DNA of 15,473 nt from Clostridiales bacterium UBA1763 (GCA_002314685.1 DCHB01000075.1:1-15473); one strand, 5' to 3'. Counted from the first letter of the stretch, positions 7,329 to 14,687 are shown. Notes: generated from the letters alone by a model not told the origin. Made by a program: numbers and translations.

Positions 7329-7979
7329 ATGACAGGCTTTTCAGAGTACACCCAATCTGCATTGGAAATTCTGCGAAATCCTCAGCAAACGCTACAGTGG
7401 TATGTAGTACCCCTTCTGCTCGTTGTAATGTATATCGTTACAAAGGAGCTCAATCAGAAGCATTACAAGGTCGTTCTCGGCGGATTTGCACTGTGGGGCG
7501 TTGATATCTTTAACGAGATATGGAACTCCATGATATGCTTCATCAGCGGCTATGCTCCCGTATGGGGCACTCCCGTCGGCGTCGGCGACACCTCATGGCT
7601 TCTCATGATAGGCTACAATATTGAAATATCCTTCATGTTCCTCATGCTCGGTATCACCGCTTGCCTCATGCTTCCCGAAGACCCCAAGGCAAAGGTTCTC
7701 GGCATCAACAACCGCGTATTCTACGCAATACTCCTCACCACCACAGCCGTTATCATTGAGTGCTTCCTCAACTACTGCGGAATACTCACTTGGGAATGGG
7801 CATTCTGGCAGAGAAGCTGCCCGTGGGTGCTCTGGATAATCGGCTACCTGCCCTTCTTCTCAGCTGCATTCTACGTGCATGACAGACCCACTGTAAAGCA
7901 GGCTGCGGCAGTAACAGGCGGCATTCTCGGCTTCGACGCCGTGCTCATTGTTATCTGCGCATTCCTGGGTTGGATCTAA
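7329..7979 (+). CDS. Six-helix integral membrane protein, function unknown
   Basis: This encodes 216 residues. ATG 7329 is chosen because GGAGGT at 7317-7322 lies 6 nt upstream; a GTG at 7275 lacks such a site. About six hydrophobic helices are visible, near residues 24-38, 48-73, 90-115, 130-152, 165-183 and 192-216. Several acidic residues fall in or beside them (D59, E63, E99, E144, E156, D203), as do many Trp (W56, W65, W155, W157, W160, W166, W169). Only H45 and H184 are histidines, so a b-type heme or di-iron desaturase site is unlikely. I do not recognise the family. It is followed at once by a one-helix microprotein and faces a convergent FAD oxidoreductase/2Fe-2S reductase operon, which hints at a role in lipid or small-molecule redox chemistry or transport. 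That link is context only. Confidence 0.75.
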   Translation: MTGFSEYTQSALEILRNPQQTLQWYVVPLLLVVMYIVTKELNQKHYKVVLGGFALWGVDIFNEIWNSMICFISGYAPVWGTPVGVGDTSWLLMIGYNIEISFMFLMLGITACLMLPEDPKAKVLGINNRVFYAILLTTTAVIIECFLNYCGILTWEWAFWQRSCPWVLWIIGYLPFFSAAFYVHDRPTVKQAAAVTGGILGFDAVLIVICAFLGWI

Positions 7980-7985
7980 GGAGGT
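7978..7985 (+). promoter_or_regulatory. Perfect Shine-Dalgarno AAGGAGGT for the microprotein
   Basis: AAGGAGGT overlaps the last two bases of the membrane protein's TAA stop and lies 7 nt before ATG 7993. It is a full-length anti-SD match and the main evidence that the short reading frame after it is translated. Confidence 0.85.
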
Positions 7986-7992
7986 AAATACT

Positions 7993-8094
7993 ATGGCTAT
8001 TATTTCAGGCGGAGCACTTGCAGTGCTTATTTGTGCAGGCGTTATCGACTGCGGTCTTATCGCTGTCGCATTTGCCAGCTTTCTTAAAAAGTAA
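7993..8094 (+). CDS. 33-residue single-helix membrane microprotein
   Basis: The ATG at 7993 opens a 33-codon frame ending in TAA (8092-8094). The peptide starts MAIISGGALAVLICAGVIDC, continues as a hydrophobic Ala/Val/Phe stretch and ends SFLKK. This gives one membrane helix with a basic cytoplasmic end and two cysteines (C14, C20). The start is 13 nt after the upstream stop, with a perfect AAGGAGGT site, and a bidirectional-type terminator follows. Small one-helix proteins of this type often act as subunits or stabilisers of a larger membrane complex, here most likely the six-helix protein. It resembles no named family that I can recognise. Confidence 0.75.
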   Translation: MAIISGGALAVLICAGVIDCGLIAVAFASFLKK

Positions 8095-8103
8095 ATCATA
8101 ACA

Positions 8104-8141
8104 AAAAAATCCACCGAAGATTTTTCTTCGGTGGATTTTTT
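8104..8141 (+). terminator. Convergent (bidirectional) Rho-independent terminator
   Basis: A 17-bp perfect stem (8104-8120 with 8125-8141) has a TTTT loop. The core is TCCACCGAAGA/TCTTCGGTGGA, with an A-tract on the left arm and a T-tract on the right, so it can end transcripts in both directions. It sits between the microprotein stop and the convergent reductase stop. Confidence 0.9.
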
Positions 8142-8145
8142 GTTT

Positions 8146-9369
8146 TTACTCAAGTCTTGATTCGACCTTTATCGTCAGGTCGCTCATGGGATAAGCTGAG
8201 CAGGGATGGAAGAAGCCGTGGTCCTTATCCGAGGCTCTGACACCGTCGGACTGCGGACGCTGCCACACCTCACCCTCAAGCAGAAGGCTTCTGCACCAGC
8301 CGCAGGCACCGCTGCGGCAGTGGGTATCGGGGGCTATGCCCGCCTTCTCGAGAGATACAACTACGGTATCGGTTGCTTTCGCGTCTATTACAGTTTCCTC
8401 AGTACCAAAGATGACCTTGATTTTGAAGGTCTCGTTCTCATGTCCCTTGGGATAGAGTGCGGAGGCGGTGATGTCCGCTGTCTCGCCGTATTCCTCCTTG
8501 CGGATGAACTTGTTTCTTATGCCGAGCTTTGCAAATTCACCGTCGAGGTAATCGTACATGGGCTGAGGACCGCTTACAAAGTAGCTGACCTTGTCCCAGT
8601 CGCTGACGAGCTTTTTAATCATATCTGCGCCGATAAAGCCGCGCTCACCCTGCCATGACTCGCCTGCATCGGAGAGGATGTTATAAACCTCTATTGCACC
8701 GTCGGACTGCTTTGCGAGCTCGTTTAGCTCATCGTAGAAGATTATATCGTTTTCGTTTCTCGAGCCGTAGAGAATTGTGAATTTCTCGGGGCGCTTTGAA
8801 ACGAGCATTTCGCGTGCTATTGAACGGAATGCGGTAATACCCGAGCCGCCCGCGATGCCAACAAGGTGCTTTGTATCGCGGATTGATGACCAGTAGCCCT
8901 CGCCGAAGGCGCCGTCAAACTTGACCTCGGTGCCGACCTTCCAATTATCCCATACCCAGCCCGATACATAGCCGTTGGGCATCTTGCGCAGAGTTATCTG
9001 CAAAATGCCGTCGTCGGTGTCGCGGGGTGCAGAGGATACGGAAAACGGGCGTGTAACCCATCTGCCGTCTATGCAGAACTTGACGCTTATGTGCTGTCCT
9101 GCGTAGAAATACGGAAGCTCATAGCCCTCAAGCGCCTTGAAGGTGAAGGTCTTTGTTGTGGGGGTCTCGTCCTTAATATCAGCGATGACCGCCTTGGTGA
9201 GCACGGGGTGAAGCTGCTTTGCAAGCTCTGCCGCGTGGTCGGACATATCAAACTCCGTGCTTCCTGTCTCTATCCATGCTTCACGGGTCTTTTTAAGTGT
9301 GAAGAAGCCTACAAGGTCCTTGACATAGCCGCGGACTCTTACCTTTGCTTTCTTAGCTTTCTTTGCCAT
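8146..9369 (-). CDS. FAD/NAD(P)/[2Fe-2S] oxidoreductase (ferredoxin reductase type)
   Basis: This encodes 407 residues. Its ATG shares one base with the upstream stop (TAATG) and has GGAGGT on the minus strand at 9383-9378. A Lys-rich N-terminal extension of about 55 residues (starting MAKKAKKAK) precedes the FAD domain, which has RPFS at 107-110. An NAD(P)-binding domain follows with GIAGGSGIT (171-179) and GPQPMYD (267-273). The C-terminus is a plant-type ferredoxin domain with C351, C356, C359 and C390 (CX4CX2CX30C). The domain order FAD-NAD-2Fe2S matches reductase partners of oxygenases and Hcr-type proteins. It would move electrons from NAD(P)H through FAD to the 2Fe-2S centre and on to a partner. 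Translational coupling makes the FAD oxidoreductase upstream the first candidate partner; the convergent membrane protein is another. A related reductase is at the right end of the window. Confidence 0.9.
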   Translation of the reverse strand: MAKKAKKAKVRVRGYVKDLVGFFTLKKTREAWIETGSTEFDMSDHAAELAKQLHPVLTKAVIADIKDETPTTKTFTFKALEGYELPYFYAGQHISVKFCIDGRWVTRPFSVSSAPRDTDDGILQITLRKMPNGYVSGWVWDNWKVGTEVKFDGAFGEGYWSSIRDTKHLVGIAGGSGITAFRSIAREMLVSKRPEKFTILYGSRNENDIIFYDELNELAKQSDGAIEVYNILSDAGESWQGERGFIGADMIKKLVSDWDKVSYFVSGPQPMYDYLDGEFAKLGIRNKFIRKEEYGETADITASALYPKGHENETFKIKVIFGTEETVIDAKATDTVVVSLEKAGIAPDTHCRSGACGWCRSLLLEGEVWQRPQSDGVRASDKDHGFFHPCSAYPMSDLTIKVESRLE

Positions 9370-10928
9370 TACTTGTCACCTCCGAGTTTTGCAAGTGCAA
9401 CACAAGCCGCCTGATAGCCGTTTGTGATAACGCTGGAGTAGCCATGTGCGCGGAAGCCTGCACTGCCTACGAAGTCGAGGCCGGGTATCATTCGGTCGTC
9501 CTCCTGATACATCGTGCGGGGCACTGCGCCGTCGATTGCGGTGCAGACATAGCCGTAGATGTCGCCGCGGAATGCCTCGGCATAGCGGGTAAAGGTTGCG
9601 GGAGTTGCGATTGCGATTTCCTCGATGTGGTCGCGTATTCTTGCTCCCGTGAATTCCTCAAAGGCGTCTATCATGCAGTTTGCAAAGCGCTCATTCTCGG
9701 GCAGGTAGTCATACTTTGACAGGTCCGCCTTGTTCATCGCATCGGGAGAGTACATACTCGTGAGGTTAATCTGACAGCGGTCGGGACCCGAGAAGTTGGG
9801 TATTGCAACATCGGGGCAGGTCGCGGATACTCTGTGGTGGCACACCCAGTTGTTGGTGGTGTTGAAAATGCGCTCTGTGTCCATATTCTCGCCGACGAAG
9901 TACTCGTAGCTTTCGATGCCCATTTCCTCAGGCAGTGCATCGAGTCCGAGATAGACGACAAAGGGAGTAGCGAGAAGCTTTCTCGCACCCGCAAGCTTGA
10001 GTGCTCTCTCGGGCACCTGCTTTCTGTCCATCATATCGACAAGTGCCTTGGTGGGGTTGCCGTTGGAGATGACATACTTTGCGCGGATTTCCTCGCCGCT
10101 TTCGGTTCTGACACCGACACAGCGTCCGTCCTCGAGGATATATTCTGCTACCTTGACATTGGTCTCAACCTGACCGCCAAAGCCTCTGAACGCCTTTTCA
10201 AGCGAGTTTGCTATCTCGTGTGAGGTCTTGGTTGGGATGTGAGCACCGTCGCGCAGATAGACGTATATCATCTGTGCCCATACAGTGAAGCTTGCCTCGC
10301 TCAGATGACGGCTGATATAGCCGTAGTATGCGTTCAGTACCTCCTGAGTCTTGGGACCGAACTTGAAGGACTTATTTACCTCGTCAACCTCGTATGCCGC
10401 TGTGCGGAGGAAGGAGGAATACTGTGTTGCCATTGTCTTGCCGTCGGGACCCGCGGCACCGCAGGAGCCGATGTACTCAAGTGCGTCGTTAATTTCTTCA
10501 AAGAGCTTGAAGTAATTGCGTACCTTTTTGCCGTTGCCCGGCTCGAGCTTTTCGATTGCGTCAATGCAGTTTTCAATGCCGAAGGGCATGGTGAAGTCGA
10601 TGTTCTTGTCAGAGAGAATTACTCTGTAAGCATCGGGCACCTTTACCCACTCCATGTCGATGCCGAGGTCATCGAACATTTTGCGGCAGGGACCGTAGCC
10701 TGCACCGTCCTTACCGTCACCGAATTCGCAAGCCTCGTGAAGGCTGACCTCAAATTCGTATCTGCCGCGGACAAAGCTCGTTGCATAGCCGCCTGTCATG
10801 TTGTGCTTCTCAAGAAGCAGTACCTTTTTTCCCGCTTTTGCAAGCTTTGCGGCGGCTGTGAGTCCGCCCATGCCTGCACCCACGACTATTACATCGTAGG
10901 CGGGTAGAAATCTCTTTTCGTTTGGCAT
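9369..10928 (-). CDS. CrtI/phytoene desaturase-like FAD-dependent oxidoreductase
   Basis: This encodes 519 residues. ATG 10928 is preceded on the minus strand by GGAGGT (10938-10933). The N-terminus has a dinucleotide-binding fold (YDVIVVGAGMGGLTAAAKLA, GAGMGG at 17-22, acidic strand end LLLEK) followed by NMTGGYATS, as in the phytoene desaturase/carotene isomerase/retinol saturase group. The C-terminal FAD-contact segment is at about 482-511 (PGLDFVGSAGFRAHGYSS, then VITNGYQAA), in place of the PGGG type seen in true CrtI. The length fits the family. Such enzymes act on hydrophobic unsaturated substrates as desaturases, isomerases or saturases. No carotenoid gene (crtB, crtE) is present and the host is probably an anaerobe, so a saturase or isomerase acting on a lipid or diet-derived compound is more likely than carotenoid synthesis. 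It is first in a two-gene operon with the 2Fe-2S reductase. Confidence 0.88.
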   Translation of the reverse strand: MPNEKRFLPAYDVIVVGAGMGGLTAAAKLAKAGKKVLLLEKHNMTGGYATSFVRGRYEFEVSLHEACEFGDGKDGAGYGPCRKMFDDLGIDMEWVKVPDAYRVILSDKNIDFTMPFGIENCIDAIEKLEPGNGKKVRNYFKLFEEINDALEYIGSCGAAGPDGKTMATQYSSFLRTAAYEVDEVNKSFKFGPKTQEVLNAYYGYISRHLSEASFTVWAQMIYVYLRDGAHIPTKTSHEIANSLEKAFRGFGGQVETNVKVAEYILEDGRCVGVRTESGEEIRAKYVISNGNPTKALVDMMDRKQVPERALKLAGARKLLATPFVVYLGLDALPEEMGIESYEYFVGENMDTERIFNTTNNWVCHHRVSATCPDVAIPNFSGPDRCQINLTSMYSPDAMNKADLSKYDYLPENERFANCMIDAFEEFTGARIRDHIEEIAIATPATFTRYAEAFRGDIYGYVCTAIDGAVPRTMYQEDDRMIPGLDFVGSAGFRAHGYSSVITNGYQAACVALAKLGGDK

Positions 10929-10951
10929 AATTACCTCCGTACAGATTTAGA

Positions 10952-10969
10952 TTGATATGGATTTAACAA
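10952..10969. promoter_or_regulatory. Imperfect palindrome, possible Rex-like operator
   Basis: TTGATAT-GGAT-TTAACAA is an 18-bp imperfect palindrome (5 of 7 base pairs per arm) just downstream of the -10 box, about where transcription would start. The shape, two 7-bp arms with a 4-bp centre and one TTAACAA arm, resembles binding sites of the NADH sensor Rex. The match is partial and could be chance in A/T-rich DNA. Confidence 0.25.
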
Positions 10970-10973
10970 TTTA

Positions 10974-11001
10974 ATTATACTCTTTTTTGCGTAAAAGTCA
11001 A
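10974..11001 (-). promoter_or_regulatory. Sigma-A-type promoter for the FAD oxidoreductase operon
   Basis: Read on the minus strand, TTGACT (11001-10996) and TATAAT (10979-10974) are separated by 16 bp. The -10 is a perfect consensus and the -35 matches 5 of 6. It lies about 45 nt upstream of the start codon, in the 87-nt gap after the ATPase gene. Confidence 0.8.
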
Positions 11002-11015
11002 GAAATTAACAAAGC

Positions 11016-12479
11016 CTATATCTCGTCCTGCAGGGCTTCAATTCTGCTAATAATGTCAGTCTGACGCTGATAGAACATAAGCTCCTCGTTGTACCTGTAA
11101 TAGCTGTCACAGCCGTAGCGTGCGATGAAGCGTGCGCTGTAATAATTTGCCGTCAGCTCGGTTTCGATAATGAGAAGCTCCTGCCCCTTGCCCCAAGCCT
11201 TTTCGGCAAAGCCGAACAAGCCCTCAAGTCTGCTTTTTGCCGTGTCTGCGGCGCTTTTCATCTGCCTGACCTCAGCATCGAAATCAGCTTTTATTTCCTC
11301 AAATGCACTCCCATGAAGCTCGTGCTTTTTAAGGAATGCGAGCACCCATTCATACTCTCTGCGTTTTTGTGCGCTGAGTGTTCCGCGCCTTTCCTCACGC
11401 ATTAGCTGTTCTGAGTACTGCTCGATTTTCTCTGCAGTCGGTGCGCCCGCCTTGACATCCTTCAGAAGCTTCAAAAGTGCCGTTATCGCGTCCTCCTTGC
11501 ACATAATGCTGCGAATTTCTCCGCCCACGCTGTCAAGCAGAAGCCCTATGAGGCTGAGGCGCTCGTCAAACTCAGCATTTTTTGCTCTGTCGAGGATTTC
11601 ATCGGGTGCTTTGCCCGAGAGGATTTGCTCAATTTTATAGTCTGAGCGATATTTGTCAAAGAGGTCATAATATATTGCAAAATCCTCTGCGATTTCGGGG
11701 TTTTGAATGTACTGCGACATAAGAAGCTTATCAGCCTTGATGCCGTTCAGCTCGTACAGAATGAGCATTGAGCTTAAATCGCACCAGCTTCGTGCGGTGA
11801 CAAAGCGTTTACCCTCTACGCTTGCCTCAACGCGGTAGAAATTCTCCTTTTTCGCGTCAAGGTAGGTCAGCACTGCGGCGTGAATACCCGCTTTTAGCGC
11901 ATATTCCCGCCACGCGGCATAGTCGGGTTCAATGTCTATTCGCTTGAGTCTGTCCCAAGTAACAATATCAAATTCCCTTGCCGAACGGTTGTACTCCGTG
12001 GGGTTGCCCGCTGTTACGACTATCCAACCCTCGGGCACTCTGTGCCGCCCGAAGGTTTTATACTGCAAAAACTGGAGCATCGTGGGTGTGAGGGTTTCGG
12101 ACACGCAGTTAATCTCATCGAGGAACAGTATGCCCTCTTTTACGCCGCCCTGCTCAATCATATCGTAAACCGAGGATATTATCTCCGACATCGTATATTC
12201 GCTGACGGCGTATTCCTCGCCGCCGTAGCTTTTGCGGACTATTGCGGGCAGACCGAGTGCACTCTGTCTTGTGTGATGAGTCATGGAATAGCTGACAAGC
12301 CCCACCCCGAGCTCATCGGCTATCTGCTTCATAATTGCAGTCTTGCCTATTCCCGGAGGACCCATGAGGAAAACAGGACGCTGTTCCTCTGCGGGAATAA
12401 GGAAATTGCCGAATTCATCCTTCGTGAAATACGCGCGCATCGCGTTTTTTACCTGAAGCTTTGCCTGTGAAATATTCAT
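11016..12479 (-). CDS. MoxR-type AAA+ ATPase
   Basis: This encodes 487 residues. ATG 12479 overlaps the upstream TGA stop (ATGA), with an AGGAGGAG site at 12495-12488. The AAA+ core has Walker A GPPGIGKT (40-47), Walker B ILFLDE (117-122) and sensor-1 N159 in VVTAGNPTEYN. The core occupies about the first 270 residues. The remaining 220, mostly helical and charged, make it longer than typical MoxR proteins (about 320 residues). MoxR ATPases usually work with a VWA-domain protein to remodel or activate target complexes; a VWA protein is the first gene of this operon. The target is unknown. No terminator is evident downstream, so transcripts may continue toward the FAD operon. Confidence 0.9.
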   Translation of the reverse strand: MNISQAKLQVKNAMRAYFTKDEFGNFLIPAEEQRPVFLMGPPGIGKTAIMKQIADELGVGLVSYSMTHHTRQSALGLPAIVRKSYGGEEYAVSEYTMSEIISSVYDMIEQGGVKEGILFLDEINCVSETLTPTMLQFLQYKTFGRHRVPEGWIVVTAGNPTEYNRSAREFDIVTWDRLKRIDIEPDYAAWREYALKAGIHAAVLTYLDAKKENFYRVEASVEGKRFVTARSWCDLSSMLILYELNGIKADKLLMSQYIQNPEIAEDFAIYYDLFDKYRSDYKIEQILSGKAPDEILDRAKNAEFDERLSLIGLLLDSVGGEIRSIMCKEDAITALLKLLKDVKAGAPTAEKIEQYSEQLMREERRGTLSAQKRREYEWVLAFLKKHELHGSAFEEIKADFDAEVRQMKSAADTAKSRLEGLFGFAEKAWGKGQELLIIETELTANYYSARFIARYGCDSYYRYNEELMFYQRQTDIISRIEALQDEI

Positions 12480-13333
12480 AGCTCAAACTCCTCCTGAGAA
12501 TTTGAAACGGCGTTTTTCGCCTTTAACAGCAGGGCGCTCAGCTCGGTCTGACCGTCCTTGAGTGCCTGCGGCAGAAATTTGTTTATCGTCTCCGATGTCA
12601 ATAGTCCGAGCTCGGACAGTCCCGTCATAGCAGGGATGTTGTTTGCCTTCAGTATTCGCTCCATGACGAGCTCCTCGTGCTGACGGATGTATTCCGTGGC
12701 TCTTTTTGCCGTCTCAGCGCCGTGCTTTTCGTGGCATGAGCACCATAAAAGCGTGTATAAAAGCTCTGCCGTGAAGTCGGCATTGTCGGGATAGCCCTTT
12801 GCGATATAGCCTTCAATAAGCTTATAATTACTGCCGAAGCAGTCAGTGCCGAGCTCTGTCTCGGGATTCGGCACCGAGATTATATGCAATTCCTCGCAGG
12901 AGAAAAATGCACATTCATCAATCAGCGTCACAGTCTCGGGCAAAATTACGCGTTCAAGCCCCGAGCCCTGAAAGGCATATTCGCCGATTTGTTCAAGTCC
13001 CTGAGGAAATTCAAGCTCACGCAGTGACTCGCAGGAAAAGAATGCTCCGCAGTCGATTGATTTTATGCTTTTCGGAAGCTTTATACTGCTCAGCTTCGGG
13101 CAGTCGGCAAATGCCGCGGCACCGATGTTAATAAGTCCCTCGGGCAGAATTACCTCGCGGAGCTCGGGACATTCTGTGAAGCATTCCTCCTCCATGAAGC
13201 CCACGCCCTCGGGGATTATCACCTTTTCAATTTCGTCCCGCCCGCAAAACTGCTGTGAACGGATGTATGTTGCGGAGGGCTCAAGAGTGAGCACTCCTTT
13301 GCAAAGCTTATAGTCGTTTGTCAAGAATATCAT
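12476..13333 (-). CDS. BspA-like leucine-rich-repeat protein
   Basis: This encodes 285 residues if started at ATG 13333. GGAGG (13338-13334) directly abuts that ATG, which is too close, while it lies 9 nt from an in-frame TTG at 13324; the real start may be that TTG (282 residues). Residues about 30-165 contain six BspA/LRR_5-type repeats with phrases such as VIIPEG, VILPEG, IKLPKS, LEFPQG, VILPET and ISVPNP, alternating with FxxCxxL. There is no signal peptide, so it is probably cytoplasmic, unlike many surface BspA proteins. The C-terminal 100 residues are helical (with TINKFLPQALKDGQTELSAL) and look like a helical-repeat tail. It overlaps the VWA gene by 26 nt and the ATPase gene by 4 nt. 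A role as the recognition or adaptor subunit of the ATPase/VWA pair is inferred. Confidence 0.85.
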   Translation of the reverse strand: MIFLTNDYKLCKGVLTLEPSATYIRSQQFCGRDEIEKVIIPEGVGFMEEECFTECPELREVILPEGLINIGAAAFADCPKLSSIKLPKSIKSIDCGAFFSCESLRELEFPQGLEQIGEYAFQGSGLERVILPETVTLIDECAFFSCEELHIISVPNPETELGTDCFGSNYKLIEGYIAKGYPDNADFTAELLYTLLWCSCHEKHGAETAKRATEYIRQHEELVMERILKANNIPAMTGLSELGLLTSETINKFLPQALKDGQTELSALLLKAKNAVSNSQEEFEL

Positions 13334-14624
13334 CCTCCGAAAGACTTATGTGCATAGCCCATACGGGCAGGTCGGGCTCACTGTAGCCCGAGGTTTTGAG
13401 CACAAACGCCGTGTCGTAAGCGGGCTTTTCTTCGGGGAAAATGCCCTCGCCGTCCGTAAAATAAATAAGCCCCTGCAAATTCTTAAGCTCGCGGCGGGCG
13501 ATAAGCTCATCCACATAGCGGAAAACGGGACGAAAGTCCGTTTTACCCAAGCCGAGAATTTTCAGCGTTCGTATATAGTTATCGAAATCCTCCTTGCAGG
13601 TGATGTGAGCATCCTCCCGAATTTCGTCATCGCACTGAATAATGTGCATATTGACCTTCGAGAAAAAGCTCTCACGCTCAGAGAGAATATCGTGTGTATG
13701 CTGAATAAACGCCTGCACGACCTCACCGCGCACACTGCCCGATGTGTCGATTGCAATAACAAAATCCCGTATTCGCTTCTGCTCGGAATATTCCAAAGGC
13801 TCAACAAGCGGGATATTGCCCAATATTTCAAGTCCGTAGGTGTAATAATTGTTGTCAAATTCCTCGTCGGAAAGCTGCATCACCTCGCCGTGAACACCGA
13901 AGCGGCGCAGAAATTCCGTGTAGCTGTACCGTGCTCTGTTGAGACTGCGCAGGTTTTGCACAAGGGCACTGTCCCTGTCGCGCGAGAGCGTCTCGAGCTC
14001 GGTCTGCATTCGTTTGGAGACATCCTCCCAGATTTTTTTCAAATCTATATTTTCGTCCGGTTGTGCGTCGGGGTCAAATTCGCCGTACCATACACCGTGC
14101 CCGTCCGCCATGAATTTTTCGCGTTCGGCAATCAGCTCGTCCTCGGAAAAATCCTTGTCGCCGAGCCATTTATATATGCACTCGGCAGTCATCGCCTCGA
14201 CATTTGCTTTAAGAAGCTCGACCGTGCCTTTTTGCTCTGCCTCACGCACTGCGTGCAAAGCTGATGAGTCAAGCTCGCTGAGGGCATTCTCAACGGCTAT
14301 ATCGCAGGCTAAATCCCAGCGGGCGCGGTCAATCCCCTGCCCTATAAAATTGTGTCGGAAAACGCAGTGCATTATGCTGTGAAAAAGGTCGCGGCAAAGC
14401 ACACTCTGCTCCTTTTTGTATCGGCGCAGAACATACTTAGGACCGTAATAAATATTCACACCGTCTGTCGCGAGGCTCACATTATCGTCGGGGACAAGCG
14501 TCAATCTTGAAACCGCCCTATCGAGAAATCGAAAATTCACGATGAGCGAGCTTCGTGCGAGTGTCAGTATATCCTGCGCGAGTGACGATATTTCGGGACT
14601 GCTTTTGTTAATATCCTTTATCAT
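13308..14624 (-). CDS. VWA-domain protein with metallopeptidase-like N-terminal domain (DUF2201-like)
   Basis: This encodes 438 residues from ATG 14624; a GTG at 14630 is an alternative, and neither has a strong Shine-Dalgarno. The N-terminal half matches the putative-metallopeptidase region often fused to VWA: DLFHSIMHCVFRH (79-91) then RWDLACDIAVENAL (102-115). The zincin motif reads H82-S-I-M-H86 instead of HExxH, so the catalytic glutamate is missing and protease activity is doubtful. The C-terminal half is a VWA domain with a complete MIDAS: D293-T-S295-G-S297, T362 in GKTDF and D391 in FTDGEG. In MoxR/VWA systems this partner binds the client through the metal site while the ATPase drives remodelling. 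It is the first gene of a three-gene overlapping operon. Confidence 0.88.
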   Translation of the reverse strand: MIKDINKSSPEISSLAQDILTLARSSLIVNFRFLDRAVSRLTLVPDDNVSLATDGVNIYYGPKYVLRRYKKEQSVLCRDLFHSIMHCVFRHNFIGQGIDRARWDLACDIAVENALSELDSSALHAVREAEQKGTVELLKANVEAMTAECIYKWLGDKDFSEDELIAEREKFMADGHGVWYGEFDPDAQPDENIDLKKIWEDVSKRMQTELETLSRDRDSALVQNLRSLNRARYSYTEFLRRFGVHGEVMQLSDEEFDNNYYTYGLEILGNIPLVEPLEYSEQKRIRDFVIAIDTSGSVRGEVVQAFIQHTHDILSERESFFSKVNMHIIQCDDEIREDAHITCKEDFDNYIRTLKILGLGKTDFRPVFRYVDELIARRELKNLQGLIYFTDGEGIFPEEKPAYDTAFVLKTSGYSEPDLPVWAMHISLSEDDILDKRL

Positions 14625-14642
14625 AGACACTATCCGTATAGC

Positions 14643-14677
14643 GAAAAACGGGGCTACATCATTTGATGCAGCCCCGT
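14643..14677 (-). terminator. Rho-independent terminator of the right-hand reductase
   Basis: On the minus strand ACGGGGCTGCATC pairs with GATGTAGCCCCGT (one G-U pair) around AAAT, followed by TTTTT. It lies 10 nt after the reductase stop codon and only about 20 nt before the VWA start codon. Confidence 0.88.
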
Positions 14678-14687
14678 AAATCAGTTC

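Noticed and set aside
7329..7979. Lycopene cyclase or membrane desaturase identity for the six-helix protein
   Set aside because: Tempting beside a CrtI-like gene, but the His clusters of desaturases are absent and I do not see the conserved motifs of lycopene cyclases.
8206..8658. 150-codon open frame on the + strand
   Set aside because: Antisense to the 2Fe-2S reductase, with no start signal or domain.
10239..10907. 222-codon open frame on the + strand
   Set aside because: Antisense to the FAD oxidoreductase; its length follows from the codon bias of the real gene.
9369..10928. Carotenoid biosynthesis gene (crtI)
   Set aside because: Family resemblance is clear, but no phytoene synthase or prenyl transferase is nearby and the C-terminal FAD segment differs from the usual CrtI form, so no symbol is assigned.
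13350..14264. 304-codon open frame on the + strand
   Set aside because: It lies wholly antisense to the VWA gene, which has intact MIDAS motifs; the antisense product shows no recognisable domain and no ribosome binding site.
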